Below, one piece after another: positions 1-10,700 of a DNA stretch of 64,000 bases. Every line of letters begins with the position of its first letter. The stretch's first letter is position 1. This DNA is from Locusta migratoria. Lineage: Eukaryota > Arthropoda > Insecta > Orthoptera > Acrididae. The notes beneath the pieces are model-generated. The model made no database searches and was not told where the DNA came from. It saw only the letters and a list, made by a program, of their open reading frames with translations. The stretch covers positions 903,569,094 to 903,633,093 of the forward strand of contig CM048744.1 of the NCBI GenBank assembly GCA_026315105.1, in the 5' to 3' direction. The position numbers were made by a program, and so were the translations under genes.

Positions 1-1389
1 CTTTCAATTATAAGCCACAAATATTATGCCAGTAAATATTTTGAAAGATATTCTCCATCCCCCCCCCCCCCATCCTTCACACATGAATATTATTTACAAA
101 AGCCCTAAGCCAAAACCTCTACAATATTATTAATTTACACAATATTTAACATAGTAAATATTACAAAGACTACAATGTTTATACATATCAAATTTCAATA
201 GCCTAACTCTCATATCCATAGAAAACAAATGTGCAGATATATGGAAATCAAACATAATCGATTAATTGTGTCATATAAACATTATAAAAATTGTACATCA
301 CAAAATAGGCATAACAATTTAATTATGGCGTCACAATTCCTTCAGAACTACTCATATCCATGACAGAACTGTACCACTTAAGGTGTGTGTGTGAGACAAA
401 CACTTTCATGCTTAGCGAAGATTTGGTACGCCGATAAACAGAAAAGGTGACGAAACATCACATAAGTTATATTTCAAATTGCTGATAGATTCGGAATTTG
501 CTAGAGTTTCGCGAGTTACATTTGTTAATTTTGCTTTCACACCAAGTTTTCAGATTTATTATTTATTTATTTATTCTGTACCCAACCATATAAAATGGAC
601 CTATCTTGAAATTAGTAACTGATAGTTTTGTAAGTTTAATGCTTAATATTCAATGTTGAATAATTGACTTTATGTGCTAAATCCTACGTGTCTATTACTT
701 TCTTTTTCGAAAGCTACTAACATTCTTTCAGTATTTCTCTTGTATAAGTAATTGTAGATCATTTACTATCTTTGGTTCTCGCCTTTTCAATAATTCTGCT
801 GTACCGGACTGGACACCACTTACTCCAGTGTTCATCTTTTCCTGGGACTATTGGCATGGTCAGCTTACACTTTACCACACAGCTGAACGCATGGATATAT
901 GCTCTGCACACTGTTTATGAGCCGAATTCGACAACACGCAGGGTCCCTTACATTTTTACGTTTAACCACTGTATACCGTATCCGATTTCATCTCATCGAC
1001 ATTTAGTGGTAGACGACGGAGGAGTCTTGGTCCTCACGTTTTTACGTAGCGCTATGATGGCCCACAAGGGCGAAACACGCCAATATAAGTAATAAATTAC
1101 ATCTTTGGAGCCGTGCCCTACGTATTAATGTATGTGCAGCTACTACACGAATCATGTTAGTTGTAGTGATAAACGATAGCATGCATCGCAACCTTGATTG
1201 TTATTTCGTAGATATAACCCCTAGCAAAGTTTTGAAATTAAATTTACAGTCCCCCTTTGAAGTCTGTGGCCCACATTTACGTTACCAACTCCACTAAAGG
1301 AGATATTATAGGTAGCAGACTCCACTCCGTGTCTCCGAGTAGGGAAACGATTGCGGGAGTTGAAGTGCTTATCCTATGTTAAATGTTGT
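1..1389. other. Unassigned AT-rich DNA
   Basis: I recognise no gene or repeat family here. A run of C lies at about 58-72 and an ATTT-rich stretch at about 555-580. The 106-codon ORF at 772-1092 has no recognisable motif and is not supported as a gene. Confidence 0.5.
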
Positions 1390-1868
1390 ATGCCTATCCA
1401 TATGGAGAGAAGTGTTTCCAAAGATTGAAAGATGGCGCCGGTCATTTCCGTTTAAAAGAACGGTCGTCGATCAGATACGCAGAACTTTATAGGTACACAT
1501 CGGTTAGTTTCACAATTTGTAAACACATTTTATGTCCTAATATTATGTTATTTCTGGAGACAGGTAATCTCCTTTGTAGGAATCAGCGTGTTTTCCGAAA
1601 GCAACGATCATGTGAAACACGATCATCAACGTTATACAGAGGGCAATTGATACAAGGTCCCAAGTAGAAGCCGTGTTTCTTGACTTCCCCAAGGCGTCCG
1701 GCAGCATTCCGCAGCGTCGCTTCATGAGACGTTGAAGTGAATTCAGACGTACACCAAGGGAGTGTTATAGAGCAGTTGCGTTGTGCAGTATTTATAAATG
1801 ACCTCGTGGATACCATCGTTAATTCAGTGAAGCTTCTTGCGGTTGATTCTATCGAGAAATTGCAACAA

Positions 1869-2318
1869 TGGAAAAGAATGGCGTATTGACGCATGGTGTA
1901 GGGAATGACAATTGACCCTGGCCGCGGGGTGGCCGAGGGAATGAGGAGTGCCAGTCACGTTCTGCACGGGCATCGATATCTGTGCCGTCCTTAGCTAGTT
2001 CATAAGTAGTTTGTAAGTTTAGGGACTGATGACCCCGTAGTTAAGTCCCATAAGCTATACAAACATTTGAACATCTCTGAGCCTTAACAGAATGATCTGC
2101 AGCGTATTGTCGCATGGTGTAGGGTATGGCAATAGAGTCTCAAGAAATATCTGCAGCGTGTTGACCCATGGTGTAGGGAAATGCAATTGAGCCTAAACAG
2201 AATGATCTGCAGCGTATTGACGCATGGTGTAGGGAATGGCAATTGAGCCTCAACAGAATAATCTGCAGCGTGTTGACGCATGATGTAGGAAATGGCAATT
2301 GAGCGTCTACAGAAACAA
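1869..2318 (+). repeat. 57-bp coding minisatellite inside the LINE reverse transcriptase
   Basis: About four to five units, each anchored by CTGCAG (2098, 2151, 2208, 2263), repeat with 53-57 bp spacing. An ideal unit is 57 bp, or 19 codons, reading QNDLQRIDAWCREWQLSLN. The related LINE at 26700-26770 has this peptide block once, as NDLNKISVWCKNWQLTLN. The array is therefore a local tandem expansion of one reverse-transcriptase segment. The first unit is split off by the SINE at 1921-2075. Confidence 0.85.
1921..2075 (+). mobile_element. tRNA-headed SINE, family A, internally deleted
   Basis: The head starts with a GCCGCGG...GGCCGAGGG A-box-like segment and CCAGTCACG. The B-box part is deleted, and the standard family tail follows: AGTTTAGGGACTGATGACCCC, then AAACATTTGAACATC. 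It sits inside the minisatellite array, because the interrupted unit resumes after it. Confidence 0.85.
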
Positions 2319-2363
2319 GTTTAAAGTGATGCGTTTACGTAGAAAGAATTAGATTAATGTATC

Positions 2364-2951
2364 AGTAAAGGTGGTAGATGAGTTTTGTTGCTTGGGCAGT
2401 AAAATACCATACAATGGTCGCAGTACACAAGATATAAAATGCGGAATTGCAGCGGGAAGAAAAGCGTTTTTGAAAAAGAGAAATTTGTTAACATCGAATA
2501 TTAATTTAAGCATAAGGAAGTCCTTTCTTAAGACATTCCTATGCAGTGTTGCCTTGTATGGAAGTGAAACATGGATGATATAAAGTGCGGTCAGGAAGAG
2601 GATTGAGGCTTTTGAAACGTGGTGCTACAAAAGAATGCTGAAGTTCAGGTGGGTGGATCGCGGTGGATCGGTACTCATCAGAATTGGGGACAAAATTAAT
2701 TTCTGGCATACTTTGACCACAAGAAGGGATCGATAGGTAGGACACACTCTTAGACACCGTGGAATCGTAAATTTAGCATTGAAGGGAAGTGTGTGGGGAA
2801 AAAATCGCAGAGGGAGACCAAGAGATGAATATAGTAAGCAAATTCAAATTGATGTAGGTTGCCGTTCTTATGAAGAGGCTTGCTCAGAATAGAGTAGGTG
2901 GAGAGCTGCACCAAACCAGTCTCCGGACTGAAGACCACAATAACAACAATA
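2364..2951 (+). mobile_element. RTE-clade LINE, 3' end only
   Basis: The fragment begins within the block VDEFCCLGSKI and runs to the element end ACTGAAGACCACAATAACAACAA. It aligns with the intact RTE at 22285-22888. The frame is lost after 2580. The host CR1 LINE resumes at about 2952 with a block ending IKYLGVDI, so this is a 5'-truncated insertion. I could not define a target duplication. Confidence 0.85.
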
Positions 2952-3277
2952 AGGATCCTTTATTATGTAAGTATGCAATAGCTAGACAAACCCTGGAAGC
3001 AGTTATTTCCATAAAATACCTGGGTGTAGACATAAGGGGCGATCTGATATCGAATGACCATATAAAATCAGTCGTGTGTCAGGGAGATGACAGACTGATA
3101 TTCACTACAAGAATCATCAGCAAGTGTAGTCCGCAAAAAAAGGAAGTGGGTTACAAAACTCTAGTTCGGCCGTCGCTTGAGTGTCGCTGATTAATGTGGG
3201 ATCCGTTCGAGGTAGGGTTAATACGATAAATAGAAAAGATCCAACGTAGAGCAGCACGCTTCTCTATGGGCTCATTT

Positions 3278-5107
3278 GTTGTTGTTGTTATGGTCTTCAG
3301 TCCGGAGACTGGTTTGATGCAGTTCTCCACAGTACCCTATCCTGAGCAAGCCTTTTCATCTCCTCATAAGAACGACAAACACATCCACTTGAATCTGTTT
3401 ACTATACGCGTCTCTTGGTCTCCATCTGCGATTTTTACCCCACACACTTCCCTCCAATGCTAAATTTACGATTCCTCGATGTCTAAGAATGTGTCCTGCC
3501 AAGCGATCCCTTCTTTTAGTCAGGGTATGCCAAAAATTCTTTTTCTCACCAATTCTGTTCAGGACCTCTTCATTACTTATGCGATCTACCCACCTAATCT
3601 TCAGCATTCTTCTGTAGCACCACATTTCAAAAGCCTCTATCCTCTTCTTGTCCGCACAGCTTATCGTCCATGTTTCACTCCCATACAAGGCAACACTCCC
3701 CACAAATGCCTTCAGAAAAGACTTCCTTACACTTAAATTAATATTCGATGTTAGCAAATTTCTCTTTTTCAAAAATGCTTTTCTTCCCATTGCCATTCTG
3801 CATTTTATATCCTCTGTACTGCGACCATCATTTGTTATTTTACTGCCCAAGTAACAAAACTCATCTACCTCCTTTATTGCTTCGTTAGCTAATGTAATTC
3901 CTTCAGCATCACCCGATTTTCTTAGACTGCACTCCATTACCCTAGTTTTGCTCTTGTTAATGTTCATCTTATATGAACCTTTCAGCACAGTGTCCATTCC
4001 GTTCAATTGCTCTTCCAGGTCCTTTGCTGTATCTGACATAATTACTATGTCGTCGGCCAAACGCAATGTTTTTAATTCTTCCCCCTGAACTTTAATTCCT
4101 TCACCAAATTTCTCCTTGTTTTCCTTTATAGCTTGCTCAATGTATAATCTGAAAAACATTGGAGAAAGGCTACAACCCTGTCTTACTCCCTTCCCAATTG
4201 ATGCTTCCCTTTCATGCCCTTCGATTCTAATAACTGCGGTCTGGCTTTTGTACAAGTTGTAAATAACTCTCCTTTCCCTATATTTTACCCCTGCTGACTT
4301 CAGAATTTGAAAGAGTGTATTCCAGCCCACATTGTCAAAAGCTTTCTCCAAATCTACAAAAGCTAAAAATGTAGGTTTGCCTTTCCTTAATCTATCTTCT
4401 AAGATAAGTCGTAAAGTGAGTATTGCCTCCCGGGTTCCTACGTTCCTCCTGAATCCAAACTGATCTTCCCCGAGGTCAGCTTCTACCAGCTTTTCCATTC
4501 TCCTGTAGATAATTCGTGTTAAAATTTTGCAACCATGACTTATCAAACTGATGGATCTGTAATTTTCACACCTGTCTGCGCCTGCTTTCTTTGGAATGGG
4601 GATTATAACATTTTTCTTAAAGTCTGAGGGTATTTCGCCTGTCTCATACATCCTACACACCAGTTCAAATAATTTTGTCATGGTTGGCTCTCCCAGATAC
4701 TTTAGTAGCTCTGAGGGTATGTCATCTACTCCTGGGGTCTTGTTCCAACCTAGGTCTTTCAGGGCTCTGACAAATTCATCTCTCAGTATAGTATCTCCTA
4801 TTTCATCTTGATCTACTTCCTCTTCCCATCCTACAACATCATGTCTAAGTTCATTTCCTTTGTAGAGCTGCTCTATGTACTCTTTCCACCTTTCAGCTTT
4901 CCCTTCTTTGCTGAGAACTGGTTTCCCATCTGAGTTCTTGATATTCGTAGAAGTTGCTTTTCTTGTCCCCAAATGTCTCTTTTATTTTCCTGTAGGCGGT
5001 ATCTACTTTTCCCCTTCTTATACAATCTTCTACAGATTTGCATTTGGCTTCTAGCCACTCCTGCTTAGCCATTTTGCACTTCCTGTCAATCTCATTTCTT
5101 AGTCGTC
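3278..5107 (-). mobile_element. RTE-clade LINE, 5'-truncated, with 11-bp target duplication
   Basis: The 3' end lies at 3278 (GTTGTTGTTGTTATGGTCTTCAGTCC on the plus strand, the complement of the RTE tail). The copy is truncated at 5107 within the linker between endonuclease and reverse transcriptase. The 11-bp duplication TGGGCTCATTT lies at 3267-3277 and 5108-5118, and the CR1 LINE continues on both sides. The copy lacks the endonuclease and is dead, but it is much younger than its host. Confidence 0.92.
3356..4972 (-). pseudogene. RTE reverse transcriptase, truncated and frameshifted
   Basis: A 538-codon frame covers the whole reverse transcriptase. Visible blocks are PGVDDIPSELLK, FGFRRNVGTREA, FVDLEKAFDNVGW, GVRQGCSLSP and the catalytic box as LADDIVIM, where the usual F is L but both Asp residues remain. 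Upstream, 4893-5243 continues the linker (RRLRNEIDRKCKMAKQEW) in another frame, so a frameshift lies near 4960. A second shift near 3395 replaces the normal C-terminus after SKQIQVDV. Compared with the intact 1019-residue protein at 19812-22871, the endonuclease and N-terminus are missing. Confidence 0.9.
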
Positions 5108-5355
5108 TGGGCTCATTTAGTAACCGCGAAAGCTTTACAGAAATGATCAGGAAACTAGTGTCAGACGCTGCAAGAGAGGCGTTATGAATCGCGGTACGCG
5201 CCTTTGTCAAAGTAGTAAGACCAAACGTTTCATTAAGAGTCAACCAAATATTGCTTCCTCCTACCTATATCTCGCGAAGCGACCACCAGGATGAGATCAC
5301 AGAGATTAGGTTACACACAAGGACATACAGGCATTCATTTTTTCAGCGACTCATA

Positions 5356-6884
5356 CGGTAAGGTTGGGGAGAACGGACACGCTAAGCGGATTTTTTTAAA
5401 TAACTATTAAAAAACTCTAATTCTAGATGTTTATATCACTAAGGAGCTTATACCTTATGTCAATGTAATAAATATTTAATTAATTTTTAAATTTTATTTT
5501 CAGCCCAGGATAATTGATAAAATGGATGGTGCGCCAATGTCCGTTTGCCCCCAACTATAGGGGCAAACGGACACTCCATATGGGGCAAACGGACACTTTA
5601 ATTTTTAATTACTGTCATCAGTGTTACAATTATGGCAAACAAAGTAAGGATCATTTCCATTTGGAACACACACACAACATGAAACCCGAAAGTTCAGACT
5701 AGACACTGCACCCAATTTTCACCATCTTTGCATTTTTCACACACATTGCACATACATTCTTACGGTTATCACATTTGGTATTGTTCGGTGCATTCTCGTT
5801 CGCCGAGGCGCCGACCCGGCCTTTTTCTCTTTTAGACCAGAAATAAAACTAGGATCTGTCAGAGAAACTTCTCTCATTCGCTGCATGTTTGTTGTTGCTG
5901 GCTGTGGTTGCAGTTCCGCCACTCGATTAAGCCTATTTCCTGGTACAGTTGTCATCTGCACGTCTGCTGTTTGATTCTCAGGATTTACCACTGGATTATT
6001 AGTGGGGTCTTCATGCACAGTTGCGGGAGCAGACACGTGATCAGGCAAGCGATTGGGGTTGAAGGGATGAATCCCGCAAGCACTGAAGCCATTTGCCGAC
6101 TGTAGCTGCACGATTCCATGCTTCAGCAAAAACAGCTCCAAATGCCACTTTATTAATTCCTTTCACTGAATTTCTTCTGACGTAAAACCTGCAGTCTGCA
6201 TTGTAAAATGTCTTTAGTGGAGCAAAGAAAGAGACATTAAGGGGCTGTAGCCTGTGAGTACTGTATGGTGGCAAACACAATAGATGCGCACTGTTAGCTG
6301 CGGCCTTCTGTGTTCTTTTTACGATTACGGACCATTCTGTAAATAAGAATAGTATTCAGTCACAATTACTCAGATTTACTAAATATTAAATTATTACTCA
6401 ATTAAAGATATTTGCTACACCTCCATAACTGTTTTATTAAGAAAAAAACTAATGTGTCCGTTTGCCACCACGAACAAGTGTCCGTCTGTCCCACCTGAAC
6501 AATATTTGAGTTAGTGTCGTAAAAATGCAACGGATGGCACCATCAAGGCATATCGTCATACTGGCACGTGGGGGAAAGCAGGAGCTCGCCACCGGACCGG
6601 GTTAGAAGCTCCGTGATTTCATTGAAATATAAACAACCCTTATTTCCCGAACAATATTCTGAACAAAGTCATTGCCTGCACAACATATGTTGCTTATCTG
6701 CATTAGTTTCGAAGCCAGAAGGACATTCTGTATAGGTTATTTCAAACAATACTTATCACAGTCAGTCGTATACACCACACTTCAACAATCTGAGTCACAA
6801 TAACGGTGTTGCCAACTTCAACGAGGTAAACACACCACATTTGCTTACGTTATGTCCTCATGTCCGTTTGCCTCAGCCTTACCC
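5356..6884 (-). mobile_element. pogo/Tigger-like DNA transposon, internally deleted
   Basis: The ends are imperfect inverted repeats: 5' CGGTAAGGTTGGGG, 3' complement GGGTAAGGCTGAGG, both followed by (A)ACGGACA, with about 19 of 24 positions matching. Both ends are flanked by TA (5354-5355 and 6885-6886), the target duplication of Tc1/mariner/pogo elements. The CR1 reading frame (FFQRLI, then RHRKRRK) continues across the insertion. Only the C-terminal part of a pogo-type transposase remains inside. The terminal motif GTCCGTTTGCC recurs internally, including a palindrome at about 5538-5573. Confidence 0.85.
5737..6280 (-). pseudogene. pogo/Tigger-like transposase C-terminal remnant
   Basis: Two overlapping minus-strand frames (6280-6041 and 6141-5737) carry the C-terminal part of a DDE endonuclease of the pogo/Tigger/jerky type. 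Readable blocks are LPPYSTHRLQPLNVSFFAPLK, where the family has LPPHSTHxLQPLDVxxFxPLK, then KVAFGAVFAEAW and FSACGIHPFNPNRLPDH. The catalytic N-terminal half and the DNA-binding domain are absent. The usual Asp in QPLD is Asn. This is a dead remnant. The family assignment comes from memory of these motifs. Confidence 0.8.
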
Positions 6885-6984
6885 TACGCCACCGCAAAAG
6901 GAGAAAGTAACAATGGTACGCAAAGTACCCTCCGACACGCACTGTGAGTTGGCTTGCTGAGAATGAATGTTGATGTAGATGTGG

Positions 6985-7367
6985 ATACCGTGTTTTACTT
7001 ACATGCACTGAGCTATCATCCGCTCGTGTCTGGCATATGTTGCGTTGTACTCCTGCTTGCCTCTACAGGTCTTCGTTCGGACTTCTGCTTAAGTGGTGAG
7101 TTCCTAACATCTTGCAGCGTTCTGTTACACACCATTTTGTCACGCCTTGACAGGATCAGGTGCTGACAGTAATGTGATGCAGCGCCTTCACTCCCACGCT
7201 GACACCGAAGTGCCAATGACAGACGTATGAAATGAGTGACGTCATTATTCTTCTCTTTTTGTGGTATTAATTTTTTAGCACAATGGACACGGAATTTCTG
7301 CAGTGCTGACGGAAACTTTGGTTCCTACACACAGAACATCAGCAGAAGCACGAGCAAATTATTGCTG
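6985..7367. other. Unassigned DNA
   Basis: This lies between the end of the CR1 LINE and a SINE. I see no motif or repeat I can name. Confidence 0.5.
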
Positions 7368-7521
7368 TTCGGCGTGGCTGAGCGGCCGATGCGCGAGTCC
7401 GTTCCCCATCGGGGGTTCGAATCCCCCAACGGGCCTGGATTATTATTTCATAAGTAGTTTGTAAGTTTAGGGACTGATAACTCCGCAGTGAAGTCCCATA
7501 CGCTTTACAAACATTTGTGTG
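7368..7521 (+). mobile_element. tRNA-headed SINE with 8-bp target duplication
   Basis: The head contains GGCGTGGCTGAGCGG (A-box like) and GGGGGTTCGAATCCCCC (B box with T-arm). The family tail AGTTTAGGGACTGATAACTCC follows. TATTGCTG occurs at 7360-7367 and 7522-7529. The tRNA-like part closely resembles a real tRNA, but the SINE tail and the target duplication show it is a retroposon. Confidence 0.85.
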
Positions 7522-7529
7522 TATTGCTG

Positions 7530-7984
7530 CTAGATCAACTGTATATTCGAGTTACATTGCTAAACATAAAAAGGATAACGTTTTCCGAACTCAATAAGTT
7601 TGGCGCAGTAGCACTTACAAGTTTGTAATTTGGTTCAAAGGTGCCCACAACGTTGTAATGGAGGAAATATATGGCACCCTGCGAAGTTATCCTCGGGTTT
7701 GACGATGCTTCAGGGATCACGTTGTCAAGAAATCCGGAAAAAAAGGACAGAGCTTTGATTTGATGGCTGCGTTATACGTGTCACATTGGCAACACATTTG
7801 ACCAGATTGTTACCAATGCTGCCAGTTATGTGTCACTCTGTGGGAAAGCCGTCAACCCCTCCTTACCCTCATGTCACCCTTTTACGTCCCTAAGAGGATT
7901 GTTTCGACCATACTCAAGTTGCTAGTAGACGGGCATGGCACCAATATTTATAGGAGACACTATATTCATGGCAAGGAAATACGT
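7530..7984. other. Unassigned DNA
   Basis: No recognisable coding segment. It directly precedes the Penelope-like element and could hold its 5' region, but nothing in the sequence shows this. Confidence 0.4.
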
Positions 7985-8734
7985 AATTTGATATATCAAC
8001 GAAAGCACACGCAGATTCCAGTTACCAAAATCCAATAGAACTTTTCCCAAGAACAAAATTTCTCACAAACATTATCTTTACAACAGAAGAACAAACACTT
8101 CTACACAGAGGACTCAAATACAATATTGAACGAAAACTAAATGAAGTAAATATAAAGTGCATAATAGCATCCACAAAAATTGACACTGACACTGCAAAAC
8201 TTCCAATAAAACGACAGAATTCAGTAACAGCAAAAGTAGCACAAACCATAGAAAAGAATAGAGACCAACAATATAGAACATACAGATATACAACTGAATA
8301 TAAAATCATCTCCAGCATCAGTCTCACTACAAACCTAGCAATAGCAACCAAAATAGACAAAGGGAACAGCCTTGTCTTAATCATCCAGAATTATATAAGC
8401 AAAGTACATGACTTTCTTACAAATAATAGCATAACAATTTCCTAGAGACCCAGCCAAGAAATATATGGCAAAAACAACAAAGGTAATAAAAAGCTGCAAT
8501 AATTTTCGAACAGATTTCAAGAAAAAAACAAAGTATTGTAATAAATCCCAGAATACCACGACTACACAGACAGCCAAATCTCCATGAGCCTCATATTACA
8601 ATTCGCCCTGTAATTAACTGTATCAACAGTCCTACGTACCGCATTAGCAAAACTCTGAACAGTCTACTTTCAAAATTATAGACATTCATCAGTACGAACG
8701 CAACCTCCAACATGGAGGTCGTGATGTTTTAAGT

Positions 8735-8818
8735 ATTTTAATTGATTTTAAGGATTGATAATGACCACAAAGTGGTCGAAATCTAGAGTTGCGAACAAAT
8801 TATATATATATATATAGA
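8735..8818 (+). repeat. Hairpin-GAAA motif followed by AT repeat
   Basis: GACCACAAAGTGGTC forms a 6-bp stem with an AAA loop and is followed directly by GAAA, and the preceding bases are TTGATAAT. An (AT) run follows at 8803-8815. The arrangement resembles the CUGAUGA-stem-GAAA core of hammerhead ribozymes known in terminal repeats of Penelope-like elements. The first core segment is degenerate here, so activity is unlikely. Confidence 0.4.
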
Positions 8819-9344
8819 TTGCTGAAAGAATTACCTCAAACACAGTCGTGGAGCACCAATTCCAACATGCAATCAAGCCTGATTCATCAGTGAAGTCACT
8901 CTCTACACTCTCGGCCGCTAACACAAAAAATAAAAGATACCTAAATTCCACCGATCTAAATATATATACCAGGCCAAGAACAGTTGTACAGAATAACCTC
9001 TTAGAATACAGGAAAACCTCAATCACAGAAACACAAGAAATAATAAATGTACTCAATTTTGTCACAAGACAACATTATTTACAATTTAGCAACAAAATAT
9101 AGTCCCAGAAGTATGGAGCAGCTGTGGGTTGTAGTATTGTTGCCACCCCTGCAGATATTTTCTTGAACACGTCAGTAGAAAAAAATTGCACCTACAAATG
9201 CAATAACTAAGCAAATCAGCTATTATTTTAGATATGTTTCTGATACACTTGTCCTAATAGATGGAAACGAAATCGACATTCAAAATATACATGAAGCAGT
9301 AAATGATCTACTGAAACAGCTATAATTATGAACAAGCTCGGTTT

Positions 9345-9806
9345 AAAGGAGGGCAGTTCAGGGGCAGGAGACGAGGTTTGTAACTGGTAGAATTGATCAA
9401 TGCGCGAGTGTTAACGAAATGCTTCGGGAACTCAACTGGGAATCGCTGGAGGGGAGGCGACGTTCATTTCGAGAAGCACTGCTGAAGAAGTTTTTATGGC
9501 CGGAATTTGAGGGGGACTGTAGAACGATTCTACTGCCACAATGACCAGGTTAGAGAGAATACAAGTATTCGTTTTTCCCTCGTTCTATATGGGAGTGGAA
9601 CAGGAAGACAACTTGTAAATATCTATCAGTAACAGACTACTGAGGATATTTTAATGTTAATAAAACGCAACTCGTCTGGTAACAAAACAAGTCTTCTCTT
9701 ATTTGTAGTAGTACAGACGGGCAATCGTCTCCATCATAATTAACTAGTAGTGATACTGTGTATCCTCCGCCTTCATCTTTGGGTAGATTGCGGTGTATGT
9801 ATGTAG
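9345..9806 (+). mobile_element. CR1-group LINE 3' end (subfamily 2)
   Basis: Readable are TRFVTGRIDQCASVNEMLRE and LNWESLEGRRRSFREALL, matching the last part of the reverse-transcriptase protein seen on the minus strand at 34072-34347. It ends in GTATGTATGTAGATAC-like sequence. The Penelope frame resumes just after it (PKLHVTVKAGTDKPINFLDL), so it is an insertion into that element. Confidence 0.8.
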
Positions 9807-10499
9807 ATACAGAAGCCTAAATTGCACGTAACAGTGAAAGCAGGAACCGACAAACCAATTAATTTCCTAGACCTCAGAATAACTAACAACAATAATCACA
9901 CATTTTCGAAATAAATAGAAAGAAAACAACTGACATTATAATACACGCTAATTCTTGTCGCCTAAAAGCACACAAACATGCTTACTTTCATACCATAATT
10001 AAAGATTACAAAATGTAGCTGTAAACCAAGCTGCTGGACAAACATAAATTTATTCATAATATATAGGACAAAAATGGTTTCAACCCAGAAATATTACTGC
10101 AAATATATGAAAAGAGAACTACAACTACACAACCAAAATCCACAAGGTTATAAAATTACCTCGACAAACAACAGAGAAAACTACTGCATATAGACTGCAT
10201 ATAGACCTAACAACAATATCCGCCATAGACTTCACACAGGTAAAACAAAATTACCAATATATACAGACTCAGGCTTATAAGAAATCGAATGTCAAGACTG
10301 AAAAAGTTTTTATATAGGACAAACGGGGCGAAATTTCAGCATCAGTTACCACGAGCACACAAGATTAAACGATAATAACCCATCCACATTTTTCAGCCAC
10401 CTTAAACCGATAATCACAGCGCAGGACGAATCAAGGTGACAATGAAAATTTTACACATAATTCCTAAAGATCTAATAATGAACATTCTTGAAGAGATAG

Positions 10500-10501
<2 letters not shown>

Positions 10502-10548
<47 letters not shown>
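10502..10548. repeat. (AT)n microsatellite
   Basis: About 23 AT units. It lies just after the block NILEEIE of the Penelope-like protein, so it has grown within that element. Confidence 0.97.
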
Positions 10549-10550
<2 letters not shown>

Positions 10551-10700
10551 ACAATAGACTAGTGACATTTTATATGAGAAATCTGATTTCAAACATAAAA
10601 CAATATAATTAATTTTGTTGACATCGTGACCAAAAATAACGGATAAATGAAACCACCCAAAGACAAGAGACATGCCCTACAGACTGAAATGTAACTCAAA

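Larger units (their letters stand above)
1390..6981 (+). mobile_element. CR1/Jockey-group LINE, 5'-truncated and split into five pieces
   Basis: The pieces are about 1390-1920, 2076-2363, 2952-3277, 5119-5355 and 6885-6981. Joined in order they follow the reverse transcriptase and C-terminal region of the better preserved relative at 24560-27472. Readable blocks include FRKQRSCET near 1590, AWCREWQLSL near 2230, IKYLGVDIRGDL near 3020, LVRPSLEC and IQRRAARF near 3160-3260, and LLPPTYISRSDHQDEI near 5250. The 3' tail has degenerate TGTAGA-type repeats near 6970. Stops and frameshifts are frequent, so this is an old pseudogene copy. The interruptions are a SINE (1921-2075), an RTE 3' fragment (2364-2951), a reversed RTE (3278-5107) and a pogo-like transposon (5356-6884). 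Confidence 0.85.
7985..10700 (+). mobile_element. Penelope-like retroelement (RT plus GIY-YIG), decayed
   Basis: Translation with frame changes gives the typical order of a Penelope-like element. An N-terminal block TTEEQTLLHRGLKYNIE lies near 8085-8140, IDKGNSLV near 8355, and RPVINCINSPTYRISKTLNS near 8605-8660. A reverse-transcriptase block with LLEYRKTSITETQEIINVLN lies near 8997-9055 and LQFSNKI near 9080. The catalytic YxDD region reads YVSD near 9232. A GIY-YIG type endonuclease block (SFYIGQTGRNFS) lies near 10305-10340. Stops are numerous. The element is interrupted by a CR1 3' end (9345-9806), a segment with a hairpin motif plus AT repeats (8700-8818), and a long AT run (10502-10548). 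Both outer limits are estimates. Confidence 0.8.

Noticed and set aside
2084..2281. 65-codon ORF with repeated QHAADYS-like blocks as a repeat protein
   Set aside because: It is the antisense reading of the LINE-derived 57-bp array.
7368..7443. Possible true tRNA gene
   Set aside because: The tRNA-like part continues into the SINE tail and is flanked by an 8-bp target duplication, so it is a retroposon head.
8022..9065. Minus-strand ORFs rich in hydrophobic residues as membrane proteins
   Set aside because: They are antisense shadows of the Penelope-like element, whose plus-strand frames carry the recognisable motifs.
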